64,000 nucleotides of DNA from Chryseobacterium sp. HSC-36S06 (lineage in GTDB: Bacteria > Bacteroidota > Bacteroidia > Flavobacteriales > Weeksellaceae), in NCBI RefSeq assembly GCF_024171485.1, contig NZ_JALJZX010000001.1, forward strand, positions 124,001 to 188,000, read 5' to 3'. The position numbers and the translations under genes are program-made. The notes under the pieces were generated by a model that worked only from the letters and a program-made list of their open reading frames with translations, was not told the origin of the DNA and ran no database searches. This document shows positions 8,186 through 17,289 of the stretch, piece after piece; position 1 is the stretch's first letter, and each line of letters begins with the position of its first letter.

Positions 8186-9427
8186 ATGCTCGCACTAAAA
8201 GCAGAAAACATCTCCAAACAATACCGCCTCGGACAGGTAGGGACGGGCACGCTCTCCCATGACCTGAACCGTTTCTGGGCGCAGATCCGCGGGAAGGAAG
8301 ATCCGTACCTGAAAATTGGTGAAGCCAATGACCGCGCCACTAAAGGAGAAAGTGAATACGTGTGGTCGCTCCGCGACATCAATTTTGAGATTGAACAGGG
8401 AGACGCGGTAGGAATTATTGGCAGAAACGGTGCGGGAAAATCCACGCTGCTGAAATTATTAAGTAAAGTCACCAAACCCACGACCGGAAAAATTTACACC
8501 AACGGCCGTATTGCCTCACTTCTGGAAGTGGGAACCGGTTTTCATCCGGAAATGACGGGTCGCGAAAACATTTATCTGAACGGTGCGATTCTGGGAATGA
8601 CGAGAAAAGAAATCACCAGAAAATTTGATGAAATTGTTGATTTCTCTGGGGTTGAAAGATATATTGATACTCCCGTAAAGAGATATTCTTCCGGGATGTA
8701 TGTTCGTTTGGCGTTTGCAGTTGCGGCGCATTTGGAATCCGAAATCCTTATTGTAGATGAAGTTTTAGCAGTAGGTGATGCTGAATTCCAGAAAAAATGC
8801 CTTGGCAAAATGGGCGATGTAAGTAAAGGCGAAGGAAGAACGGTGCTGTTTGTGAGTCATAATATGAGCAGCATTAGTAAATTATGCAATACTGGTATTT
8901 TACTAAAAAAAGGCGAGTTAATTGATCAGGGGCCTGTAAGTAATATTATCAATTTGTACAGCCAGGATTTAATAACATCCGAACAGGTATCTCCTAACTA
9001 TGACAAGAAAATATTCTTAAAAGAATTTCTCAGTTATCAGATATCAGATACAAATTCCAATATAGTATCTGGCGAAGACGCCGCCTTGGAATTCGTTATT
9101 GAAGCAGAAAGCAAACAGGAAAATGTAAAAATAGGAATCGGTATAAATGACAGTTACAACAACAGATTAATTACTCCCTTTTCTCAACATCAAGACAGAT
9201 CGTTTCAGTTAATCCCTGGAGAAAACAGAATTATCTGTACAATAAATAATTTTCCTTTGAAGGCAGGAGATTATATAGTAGAAATTTTTTTAGGAAACAA
9301 TCAGGAAACATTTGATTATTACGATAAAGGCTTAAAAATGAGAGTCATTGATTCTTACAGAAATGAATCACCCGATTATTCGCAAGGGTATTTTATCGTC
9401 AACCAAAATTGGAAAAAATATGAATGA
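8186..9427 (+). CDS. wzt: Polysaccharide ABC transporter ATPase with C-terminal glycan-binding domain (Wzt type)
   Basis: This ATPase powers export through Wzm. The nucleotide-binding domain shows Walker A GRNGAGKST at residues 79-87, the signature YSSGMYVRLAF typical of Wzt proteins, Walker B ILIVDEVLAVGD and an H-loop in VSHNM. At 413 residues it is much longer than a bare ATPase. Residues from about 250 on form an extra beta-rich domain, like the O-antigen-recognising domain of Wzt from E. coli O9a, so the exporter may select finished chains. The start codon directly follows the 9-nt repeat array. The end overlaps the next gene by 8 nt. Confidence 0.93.
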   Translation: MLALKAENISKQYRLGQVGTGTLSHDLNRFWAQIRGKEDPYLKIGEANDRATKGESEYVWSLRDINFEIEQGDAVGIIGRNGAGKSTLLKLLSKVTKPTTGKIYTNGRIASLLEVGTGFHPEMTGRENIYLNGAILGMTRKEITRKFDEIVDFSGVERYIDTPVKRYSSGMYVRLAFAVAAHLESEILIVDEVLAVGDAEFQKKCLGKMGDVSKGEGRTVLFVSHNMSSISKLCNTGILLKKGELIDQGPVSNIINLYSQDLITSEQVSPNYDKKIFLKEFLSYQISDTNSNIVSGEDAALEFVIEAESKQENVKIGIGINDSYNNRLITPFSQHQDRSFQLIPGENRIICTINNFPLKAGDYIVEIFLGNNQETFDYYDKGLKMRVIDSYRNESPDYSQGYFIVNQNWKKYE

Positions 9428-10190
9428 AATTGAAGAAGAATTATTCTGTACAAAATATGAGTTAAAGACACTTGCGGATTTAGTACTGAAAGGCGAAGCT
9501 GAACGATGGGTCAAGGGCTTCCTGCACCCTAAATACGAAATAGAGCACATAGAACGGTACCGATTCGCATTACAGTTCGTAAATAACAAAAATGTTTTAG
9601 ACATTGCCTGTGGAAGCGGATATGGCTCTTTTTTAATTGCAGAGCAGGGAAATGCTTTAAAGGTTACAGGAGTAGATTTGGATGCAGATGCTGTTCGTTA
9701 TGGAAATTTCCGGTATGCCCATCACCTGGTGAACCGTTTTGTAGACGACGCTACCAAATATTCCAGTGCAACTCCTTTCGATGTAATCATCAGTTATGAA
9801 ACGGTTGAACATCTTTCCGATTATATATTATTTCTGAAAAATATTAACCAAAATCTGGCGGAAGACGGGACTTTCATAATTTCAACGCCAATCTCAAAGA
9901 AAACTACAATAAAACCAAATCATAACCCATATCATGAAATTGAATGGAGCTACAGTGACTTTACAAATTTACTCCAGGAGCATTTCATTCTGAAAGATAC
10001 ATTCATTCAGAATGCAGTAATTGAAGGAAACTACCCTGAATATACGCTTACAAACAGAATAAAGAACCGATTGGGAAAAAGAATCACAAAATCTGACCCC
10101 AAGTTTTTTGAAGGCATAAAAGCAGCGCATGACTTAAAAGTGGAAGAATTGGATGCCGGTTATATTATCGCCGTACTTAATAAAAAATAG
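9420..10190 (+). CDS. Class I SAM-dependent methyltransferase
   Basis: The protein of 256 residues has SAM motif I VLDIACGSGYGSFLIAE at about residues 60-76, an acidic motif II in VTGVDLDADAV and a post-motif YETVEHLSDY, as in Methyltransf_11/23 enzymes. It probably methylates a sugar or chain end of the polysaccharide. The open frame extends to 9348 inside wzt, but the ATG at 9420 gives the natural MNEIEEELF start and an 8-nt overlap with wzt, suggesting translational coupling. The target is unknown. A chain-terminating methyltransferase beside a Wzt with a binding domain would fit the known O9a type logic, which is inference. Confidence 0.85.
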   Translation: MNEIEEELFCTKYELKTLADLVLKGEAERWVKGFLHPKYEIEHIERYRFALQFVNNKNVLDIACGSGYGSFLIAEQGNALKVTGVDLDADAVRYGNFRYAHHLVNRFVDDATKYSSATPFDVIISYETVEHLSDYILFLKNINQNLAEDGTFIISTPISKKTTIKPNHNPYHEIEWSYSDFTNLLQEHFILKDTFIQNAVIEGNYPEYTLTNRIKNRLGKRITKSDPKFFEGIKAAHDLKVEELDAGYIIAVLNKK

Positions 10191-10193
10191 GAT

Positions 10194-11102
10194 TTGCTCA
10201 CCATAATAATTCCATATTATAAAATCTCTTTTTTTAAAGAAACTTTGCGGTCTTTAGAACGGCAAACCTGCAAAAATTTCAAACTGTTTATCGGTAATGA
10301 TGCTAGCCCCGAAAATCCCGAAAATCTCATTAACGAAACACTGAAAACAACAGCGTTTAATTATAAAGAATATACAGAAAATCTTGGCTCCCAAAACCTC
10401 GTAAAACAATGGGAAAGATGCATTCAGGATAGCGAAATTAGTGAATGGTTTCAAATTTTAGGCGATGACGATGTCATTAGCGAGAATTTTGTAGCGGAGT
10501 TTTATACAAACCTGGATGAAGTTGAACAGAACAAAACCAACGTCATTAAATTCTCGCAACGTTGGATTGATGAGTACGGAAAACCATTTAAGGAATATAC
10601 CGCTCAGCCAAAACTTCTTCTGGCGCTGGACAACTGGAAAGAAAAATACATCAAAGGACAGCGATCCAGCCTATCCGAACACATATTCCGAACTTCCGCT
10701 TACGAAAAGGTGAAGTTCAGACATTTACCTTTGGCGTGGGGAACAGATGACCTGGCGGTATTTGAGATCGCCGGCAATACGCCGGTATATTTTATTGCCG
10801 ATGCCCAGGTAGAAGTACGGATAAGTTCAGAAAGCATTTCCGGTTCCAGTCAACTCTTTCTTGAGAAACAGCGGAATGCCATTATTTTTGACACCTATTT
10901 TATCAATAAATATCATCATCTTCTGCCAAAAGAATTTATATCAGATAAAATTAATCAGCAGATAAGTTTTGCCTTTCATCATCACTTTTCAGATTTAAAA
11001 CTTAATTTAGTTAAATATTATTGGCTACTCAAAGATTATAAAAGTTTAGTGAAGATTCCACTTATTTATTACCGAATACTTTTCGACAAAGTAAAACTGT
11101 AA
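10194..11102 (+). CDS. Family 2 glycosyltransferase
   Basis: The protein starts MLTIIIPYYK from a TTG codon three bases after the preceding stop. The GT-A fold is shown by the N-terminal beta strand, the nucleotide-binding NDASPENPE segment (about 37-45) and a GDDD metal-binding motif near residue 87. At about 302 residues it is normal for GT2. Donor and acceptor cannot be told from the sequence. Confidence 0.85.
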   Translation: MLTIIIPYYKISFFKETLRSLERQTCKNFKLFIGNDASPENPENLINETLKTTAFNYKEYTENLGSQNLVKQWERCIQDSEISEWFQILGDDDVISENFVAEFYTNLDEVEQNKTNVIKFSQRWIDEYGKPFKEYTAQPKLLLALDNWKEKYIKGQRSSLSEHIFRTSAYEKVKFRHLPLAWGTDDLAVFEIAGNTPVYFIADAQVEVRISSESISGSSQLFLEKQRNAIIFDTYFINKYHHLLPKEFISDKINQQISFAFHHHFSDLKLNLVKYYWLLKDYKSLVKIPLIYYRILFDKVKL

Positions 11103-11108
11103 ATAACC

Positions 11109-11951
11109 ATGAGCATGATACAAACAATTAAGCAGATCTACTGGATACTGAATGAGTTTTACAGAGAAAATATTGCCGTAAATTCTATTGATCCTAAACT
11201 TAAAATCACCGAAAAAGACAAAAAGAAATTAAAATCTCACCCTTATCCAAATCTGGATTCAGTAACGGTTTACGGATCTAATTTTTATTACAATAATGGC
11301 GGGGCTTTACTTCATTCTTTAGAAGAGATTTTTCACCAGAAAGTATATAAATTTCATACCCAGAATAAAAGTCCGTTAATTATAGATTGCGGTGCCAATA
11401 TAGGATTAAGCATGCTTTATTTTAATCGGCTATATCCCGATGCACGTATTATTGCGTTTGAACCGGACCATGATCTTTTCAGTATTTTAAAAAAGAACGC
11501 TGAAGAGCTTAAAAACAGCAATATTCAGGTTTTAGAAAAAGCAGTCTGGCATGAAGATACACCGCTGACTTTCTATTCGCAAGGCGGTTTGTCGGGTTCT
11601 TTAGTAACTGATTTTGGTAAAGGAAACAACACCATCAATGTGGAAGCAATAGATTTAAGGAAATATCTTGAAACAAAGGTTGATTTTCTTAAAATTGATA
11701 TAGAAGGGGCAGAAAACGAACTTTTTTTTCATTTAGGAGACCATCTGCAGAATGTTGAATATCTGTTCCTAGAATATCATTCCGTAAAAAATGAAGAGCA
11801 GATGCTTGGCGAAATTCTAAACCTCATCAAAAAAGCAGGGTTTGAGTATTATATTAAAATGGCCTCCGATTTAATTCAATATCCGTTTATGAAGTCGGAG
11901 CCCAAAAATTCTTTCAATGTGCAGATGAATATTTTCTGCTACAGGAGATAG
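11109..11951 (+). CDS. FkbM family methyltransferase
   Basis: The 280-residue protein carries the FkbM-type SAM site IIDCGANIGLSMLYFNR (about 95-111), followed by IAFEPDHDLF and the family motif FLKIDIEGAENELF near residue 200. FkbM enzymes O-methylate sugars and polyketides; here the cluster context points to a sugar hydroxyl. The gene starts 6 nt after the preceding stop and is cotranscribed with its neighbours. Confidence 0.9.
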   Translation: MSMIQTIKQIYWILNEFYRENIAVNSIDPKLKITEKDKKKLKSHPYPNLDSVTVYGSNFYYNNGGALLHSLEEIFHQKVYKFHTQNKSPLIIDCGANIGLSMLYFNRLYPDARIIAFEPDHDLFSILKKNAEELKNSNIQVLEKAVWHEDTPLTFYSQGGLSGSLVTDFGKGNNTINVEAIDLRKYLETKVDFLKIDIEGAENELFFHLGDHLQNVEYLFLEYHSVKNEEQMLGEILNLIKKAGFEYYIKMASDLIQYPFMKSEPKNSFNVQMNIFCYRR

Positions 11952-11984
11952 TGTGTGTTCATCATTAATGGAGGTAAAAGAAAA

Positions 11985-12782
11985 ATGATTTCAATAGTTA
12001 TTTCTTATTCTAACAAAGAAAACTTCGCAAACGTTAGCACAAGTATTGCAGAAACTTGTGGTGAAGTTTTCGAAATTATTGGAGTTTATAATCCAGGAAA
12101 ATATTCAATTGGAGAAGCTTACAATTCCGGCCGGAATCAGTCCCAATATCCATTTCTACTTTTTGTTCATGATGATGTAAGATTTCTAACAGAAAATTGG
12201 GGCAAGCCGTTTATAGAACATTTATCGGATAAAAACATTGGAATTATTGGCATCGCAGGTTCAAATTATGTTCCTGCAGCACCATCCGGATGGTTTGTTG
12301 CCCCTGAAACTAAAGTTCAGACAGATAAAATTAAATCAAAAGCTTTAGCTCTCGACGGAGTTTTCCTTGGAATAACCTCTGAAAATTTTGACAAGCTTAA
12401 TTTTGATCATAACATACCGGGGTTCCATGGCTACGACACCGACATCAGTTTACGTGCCGCAAAGGTTTTTACCAATTTTGTGGTTACGGATATCAAAATT
12501 GAACATTTCTCCAGCGGGAATCCGGATAAAGTTTGGTTAGATAATAACCTTTATATCAGAAAAAAAATCGGCAGTAATTTCCAGAATATTTATAACATAG
12601 CTTTAGAAGAAACAGCTTTTTTAAAATTCGTTAGCTACTACTTTAAGTTTTACCCATTTAATATTAACTCAATAAAAAAAACACTCCAGTTTTTACCTAA
12701 AAACTTAGGCCTCTCTAGTTATTTAAAAATTATGCGTTTGTATCTGAGCTTTTTCAAACTAAGGATTACAGAAACTCTATAA
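11985..12782 (+). CDS. GT2-like glycosyltransferase (Glyco_tranf_2_5 type)
   Basis: The protein begins MISIVISYSNKENF and contains FLLFVHDDVRFLTENWG, with a metal-binding DD pair, and IGIIGIAGSNY, a pattern I associate with the Glyco_tranf_2_5 group. The frame is open back to a GTG at 11955, but the ATG at 11985 is preferred. It sits 8 nt after GGAGGT (11971-11976), a strong Shine-Dalgarno sequence that is rare in this cluster, and it gives the usual N-terminal beta strand. The product is 265 residues. Donor and acceptor are unknown. Confidence 0.82.
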   Translation: MISIVISYSNKENFANVSTSIAETCGEVFEIIGVYNPGKYSIGEAYNSGRNQSQYPFLLFVHDDVRFLTENWGKPFIEHLSDKNIGIIGIAGSNYVPAAPSGWFVAPETKVQTDKIKSKALALDGVFLGITSENFDKLNFDHNIPGFHGYDTDISLRAAKVFTNFVVTDIKIEHFSSGNPDKVWLDNNLYIRKKIGSNFQNIYNIALEETAFLKFVSYYFKFYPFNINSIKKTLQFLPKNLGLSSYLKIMRLYLSFFKLRITETL

Positions 12783-12783
12783 A

Positions 12784-13599
12784 ATGTCAGCATTCATCCA
12801 TATCATCACTACCCGCTTCAACGTGCCCACAGAAAACTGGGCACAAACCCGGGCCGGACATACGCCGCTTACTGATGAATGGCATGAACACCGGTTTGAA
12901 TTATTTCAGAAATACACATTTCCCTCTTTTAAAAATCAGAAAAATAAAAATTTCGTCTGGCTCGTATTTTTTGATGTAAATACCAAAAGCAAATACCTAC
13001 AGATTGTAAGAAATCTTCAACAGGAACTTCCGAATTTTATGCCGGTATTTGTACGTGATGGAGGCGAGATCAATGCGGGTATTGTAGAAGTTTTCGAGAA
13101 ATATTTTCAGAAAGACACGCAGTTTGTAATCAGTACAGATATTGATAACGACGATCTGCTGCATGAAGATTTTGTAGATACCGTGCAAAGTCTCTTCAAG
13201 CCTGATCACAATACGGTAATTGATTTGCGGCGGGGTTTACAGATGAGTCTTATCAAAAGAAACAAAGTATTGGTAAATGAATTTTACGCCGTTGCCAATC
13301 CTTTTGTAAGTATAATCGAAAATGTTACTGCATTCAAAACGATTATGAATGAACGGCACACCAACTTCCGAAACTACCAGAATGTCGTAAGTTATGACCA
13401 AAAACCACTTTTCATTCAGCTGATCCATTCGCAGAATCTGATGAACGCTACACTTAAAACAAAAGCGTTTTCGAAAATAAACTTTAAAAAATTTGGTATC
13501 CCGCAGGAGCATACCCCGGAAATTTTGGTATGGAAAACGTGGTCTCATAACTTTAAGCGGCTTCCGAAAATTATTAAAAGATTAATTTTGCCGAAATGA
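12784..13599 (+). CDS. Putative rhamnosyl transferase family protein
   Basis: The 271-residue protein has the features of the putative rhamnosyltransferase family: ITTRFNVPTENW near the start, WLVFFDVNT in the middle and STDIDNDDLLHEDF, an acidic metal-binding stretch, at about 118-131. It overlaps the next glycosyltransferase by the ATGA tetranucleotide at 13596-13599, which suggests coupled translation. The rhamnose assignment is by family name only; no dTDP-rhamnose synthesis genes are in the window. Confidence 0.8.
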   Translation: MSAFIHIITTRFNVPTENWAQTRAGHTPLTDEWHEHRFELFQKYTFPSFKNQKNKNFVWLVFFDVNTKSKYLQIVRNLQQELPNFMPVFVRDGGEINAGIVEVFEKYFQKDTQFVISTDIDNDDLLHEDFVDTVQSLFKPDHNTVIDLRRGLQMSLIKRNKVLVNEFYAVANPFVSIIENVTAFKTIMNERHTNFRNYQNVVSYDQKPLFIQLIHSQNLMNATLKTKAFSKINFKKFGIPQEHTPEILVWKTWSHNFKRLPKIIKRLILPK

Positions 13600-14540
13600 T
13601 GAACATCAGTGTAATAATTCCGGTTTATAACGCCCAAAAATATATCGAAAAAGCGGTAACGTCCGTCCTGCAGTTCAAAGAAGTTCGGGAAGTACTGTTG
13701 ATTGATGACGGGTCGGCAGACCATTCACTAAAAATATGCGCTTCGTTAGCACAAAAGCACCCACAAATAAAAGTACTTACTCATCCTGATAACCAAAACA
13801 GGGGAGTTTCTGCTTCACGCAATGTAGGCATCGACAACGCTAGCCAAGATTATATTGCATTTCTTGATGCCGATGATTACTGGCTACCGAACAGGTTTGA
13901 TGCTGAGCGGGAAATCTTTCATGACCCCAAAGTTGACGGAGTTTTTGGCGGAATAGACGCAGATTTTCTTGGGGAGCAAGGAAAGAATGCCTACGAAAAC
14001 AAATTCGGTACAAATACGCTTTGTACTGTGCAATATGAGTCTGAAGGCCACAAAATATTTGGAGACCTTATAGAGGAACCCAACAAGTTCGGCACTTTCT
14101 TCTCCCTCATCGCACTTACTGTTAAAAAAGAAGCCCTGAACAGACATATGCTGCGTATAAATGAAGACCTCACTTTAATGGAAGATAAAGAGTTCATTAT
14201 CCGCCTTGCCTATCACTGCTATCTTAAAACTGGAATCATTAAAGAAGGAGTCGCGATCAGAACGGCACACGACAGTAATTCCATTACCAGACTGCAGAAT
14301 AACTCCGCAGAATACTTTCATCACAATATGAAACTGTACGATTCGCTGTACCGATGGAGCCGGCGGCACAATGTTCCGGTATCGTACCGTACTTTTTTTA
14401 AACTTAAATATCTTTCTTCCAAAACCGCTTCGGAGAGCGGACCGAAAAAATTCATCAACTTTGCGCGCTATGCTGTTGCGAATCCGCAACTACTTAAAAC
14501 CCGATACCGGTACTTTGCGCTGAAAAACAATAAAGAATAA
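13596..14540 (+). CDS. Family 2 glycosyltransferase, first of three paralogs
   Basis: The 314-residue GT2 enzyme starts MMNISVIIPVYNAQKYIEKAV, has LLIDDGSADHSL for nucleotide binding and AFLDADDYWLPNRFDAE with the DAD metal motif near residue 92. It is clearly paralogous to the genes at 16348 and 17290; all three share the DADDYxLPNRFxAE block and the length. It overlaps the preceding gene by 4 nt and is followed by asnB after one base. Confidence 0.9.
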   Translation: MMNISVIIPVYNAQKYIEKAVTSVLQFKEVREVLLIDDGSADHSLKICASLAQKHPQIKVLTHPDNQNRGVSASRNVGIDNASQDYIAFLDADDYWLPNRFDAEREIFHDPKVDGVFGGIDADFLGEQGKNAYENKFGTNTLCTVQYESEGHKIFGDLIEEPNKFGTFFSLIALTVKKEALNRHMLRINEDLTLMEDKEFIIRLAYHCYLKTGIIKEGVAIRTAHDSNSITRLQNNSAEYFHHNMKLYDSLYRWSRRHNVPVSYRTFFKLKYLSSKTASESGPKKFINFARYAVANPQLLKTRYRYFALKNNKE

Positions 14541-14541
14541 T

Positions 14542-16338
14542 ATGTGCGGAATCGCCGGAATCATCGCCCCAAACGCCAGAAACTATACTGAAGAAATTCA
14601 GCAGATGACTGATGCCATAGCGCACCGCGGTCCGGATGCTGCACATCATGAATTTTACGGAAATGCCGTATTGGGACACCGTAGACTTTCAATTATCGAT
14701 CTTTCTGAAAACGGAAAACAGCCCATGTTTTCTGACTCTAAGAATGAATGCATCGTTCTTAATGGTGAAATTTACGGCTATCAGGAACTGAAGAAAAAAT
14801 ATGTAGATTATGCTTACCGCGGAACCTCCGACACCGAGGTGATTCTGGCAATGTATCAGCAACAAGGAAAAGAACTGCTTGCTGAACTTCCCGGAATGTT
14901 CGCTTTGGCAATTTGGGATGAAGAAAAACAGGAACTCTTCTGCGCACGAGACCGTTTCGGGGAAAAACCGTTTTATTACACCATCGGAAAAAACGGCGAG
15001 TTTATTTTTGCATCAGAAATTAAAGCCATTCTCGCTTCCGGATTAGTAAAACCGGAACTCAACCAGGAGGCGCTTTATCATTATCTTCAGTACGGTTACG
15101 TTAACGCTCATCAAAGTATTTATAGAAATATTCAGACACTTCCCCCGGCACATGCTCTGGTGTTTTCGGAGGGAAAAATTAGGGTGGAAAGATACTACAG
15201 CATTCCAGCGACTGACCTTCACATTTCATTATCCGAAGCGAAGGAAGAATTTACCGCCTTACTTAAAAATGCGATTCAGAAACAACTTGTAGCCGATGTT
15301 GAGGTAGGAAGTTTTTTAAGCGGCGGACTGGATTCATCCACGATTGTGGCTATGGTGAATGAATTTAAACCCAAACAGACAACGATTAGTTTTGGATATT
15401 CCGGTGAAAGCAGCGAACTGAAATTTGCAGATGAGATTGCAAAAAAATACGGCACCAATCACATCGAAATTTATGAAAACCGTGGAAATATCGCGGCGGA
15501 GATCACCAAAATATCACCTTTTTTCGATGAACCTTTAGCGGACATGAGTTATACGCCACAGTTTAAAATCTGCGAAGCTGCCTCACGTCATTTAAAAGTC
15601 GTTTTGGCAGGTGACGTAGGCGACGAACTTTTCGGCGGATACAGTTTCTATGGGGTTGAGCATCAGCTGAAAAATCATTTCAGTTACAATAATATCCTCG
15701 CGAAATTCGGTCTGACACAGTTCGGAAGATTCCGCGAAACATCATACATTACGAGGGAAAATATCCGGAATAAAAATATTCTGGACTTTCATCAGAATAA
15801 AGTTCGGAACTTTTTTACACCGAAAGAAATGGCGTCACTGGGAATCAGTTCAAACTACCAGCAGCCATACAGTTTCAAAGCCAATCCGGATTCCCTGACC
15901 GACATTATGCGCATCGATATTGAGAAATACGTTCCCGGAAATATGCTCGTAAAATCCGACAGAATGGCGATGGCAAATTCCCTGGAAGTTCGGACTCCGT
16001 TTCTGGATAAAGATTTCGCTGAATTCTGCGTTCAGCTGCCTGAAAATTTAAAACTCGACGGGAAAAACGATAAAATAATCCTGCGGGAATCTATGCAGAA
16101 TTACTGGACCGAAAGCATTAGAAACAGAAAGAAACAGGGTTTTGGATCTTCCGTTGAGCATTGGTTTGAAGAACAGGGACTAATTGAACTGTCAGATGTA
16201 TTGCTGAAAGATAAGACCCAGAAAATTTTTGAATTTATTGATTTTAACGCCGCTCAGAAATTCCTGAATAAAGACAAAAAACACTGGAATCTGCTTCAGC
16301 TGGCGCTTTGGGCTGATAATTACAAAACATACCTCTAG
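14542..16338 (+). CDS. asnB: Glutamine-hydrolysing asparagine synthase family amidotransferase
   Basis: The 598-residue protein has the class II glutaminase domain with nucleophile Cys2 (MCGIAGIIAP), followed by HRGPDA and a synthetase domain with the PP-loop SGGLDSST (about 255-262). It uses glutamine and ATP to make an amide. In glycan clusters, members of this family often convert sugar uronates to uronamides rather than make asparagine. With ugd in the same cluster, an amidated glucuronate residue is plausible, but that is inference. It is flanked by GT2 paralogs and lies in the same operon. Confidence 0.9.
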   Translation: MCGIAGIIAPNARNYTEEIQQMTDAIAHRGPDAAHHEFYGNAVLGHRRLSIIDLSENGKQPMFSDSKNECIVLNGEIYGYQELKKKYVDYAYRGTSDTEVILAMYQQQGKELLAELPGMFALAIWDEEKQELFCARDRFGEKPFYYTIGKNGEFIFASEIKAILASGLVKPELNQEALYHYLQYGYVNAHQSIYRNIQTLPPAHALVFSEGKIRVERYYSIPATDLHISLSEAKEEFTALLKNAIQKQLVADVEVGSFLSGGLDSSTIVAMVNEFKPKQTTISFGYSGESSELKFADEIAKKYGTNHIEIYENRGNIAAEITKISPFFDEPLADMSYTPQFKICEAASRHLKVVLAGDVGDELFGGYSFYGVEHQLKNHFSYNNILAKFGLTQFGRFRETSYITRENIRNKNILDFHQNKVRNFFTPKEMASLGISSNYQQPYSFKANPDSLTDIMRIDIEKYVPGNMLVKSDRMAMANSLEVRTPFLDKDFAEFCVQLPENLKLDGKNDKIILRESMQNYWTESIRNRKKQGFGSSVEHWFEEQGLIELSDVLLKDKTQKIFEFIDFNAAQKFLNKDKKHWNLLQLALWADNYKTYL

Positions 16339-16347
16339 TCATTCTAT

Positions 16348-17283
16348 ATGCTGAATATCTCTGTCATCATGCCGGTTTACAATGCTGTAGCTTTTCTAAG
16401 AAAAGCGGTGGAATCTGCAGTAGAATTGAATGATGTAAAAGAGATCCTCCTGATTGAAGACGGCTCAACAGATCATTCTTTGGAAGTTTGCAGAGAACTG
16501 TCTGCGTTATTTGATAAGGTGAAACTTTTTCAGCATCCTGACAAGGGGAACCACGGTGCGGGAGCGTCACGGAATCTCGGACTGCAAAGAGCATCAGGAG
16601 ACTTTGTCGCGTTTTTAGATGCAGACGATTATTATCTTCCAAACAGGTTTGAGGCTGAAAAAGAACTTTTTAGCACTGCTAACATTGAAGGTGTTTTCGG
16701 TGCGATTGGAACGGCTTTTCTCACTGAAAAGGGCAGGGCTGAATTTAAGGAAAAATTTAAAAATACTGACCTTACTACAGTAAATTATCCGGCGGAAGGG
16801 ACCGATGTTTTCTACGGTTTACTCGGTCTCGACAAAACTTTCGGCAGTTTTTTTCACCTCAACGGTTTGACTGTGAGAAGCGAAAGCATCAGAAAAAACA
16901 ATCTCAAGTTCAATGAAACTCTCCGAGTTCATCAGGACACCGATTTCATCATAAAACTTGCCTGGCATTGTTACTTGAAATCAGGAAATATCACCCAAGC
17001 AATAGCAGTTCGGGGCGTTCATGATGACAACCGGATAACCAAAATAAAAAGATATTCAGAAAAATACAATCAGAGACAGTTGCTGTTGTGGAATTCTGTA
17101 TACGAATGGGCTGAGGACAAAAACATTAAAAAGGAATATAAAGAACATCTCTTTTTGACAAAAAAATCATTTGAACTGTCTTTAAATAAAGGCGTGACGA
17201 AATATTTTAATATTTTCGCAGCAACACTTAAAGACCCAAAAATTCTGAAAACCAGATACCGTTTTACCTACCTGAACAGATAA
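16348..17283 (+). CDS. Family 2 glycosyltransferase, second paralog
   Basis: The 311-residue protein starts MLNISVIMPVYNAVAFLRKAV and carries LLIEDGSTDHSLEV and FLDADDYYLPNRFEAE. It resembles its neighbour at 17290 more closely than the copy at 13596: both share FQHPDKGNHGAGASRNLGL, a 19-residue identical stretch. This suggests a recent tandem duplication followed by specialisation. It lies 9 nt after asnB. Confidence 0.9.
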   Translation: MLNISVIMPVYNAVAFLRKAVESAVELNDVKEILLIEDGSTDHSLEVCRELSALFDKVKLFQHPDKGNHGAGASRNLGLQRASGDFVAFLDADDYYLPNRFEAEKELFSTANIEGVFGAIGTAFLTEKGRAEFKEKFKNTDLTTVNYPAEGTDVFYGLLGLDKTFGSFFHLNGLTVRSESIRKNNLKFNETLRVHQDTDFIIKLAWHCYLKSGNITQAIAVRGVHDDNRITKIKRYSEKYNQRQLLLWNSVYEWAEDKNIKKEYKEHLFLTKKSFELSLNKGVTKYFNIFAATLKDPKILKTRYRFTYLNR

Positions 17284-17289
17284 AGTATT

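Noticed and set aside
8008-8481. Minus-strand ORF of 157 codons with Gly-Gly-Tyr and Ser-Asp-Gly repeats
   Set aside because: It is the reverse reading of the 9-nt repeat array plus parts of the S23 and wzt genes. Both flanking genes are real on the plus strand.
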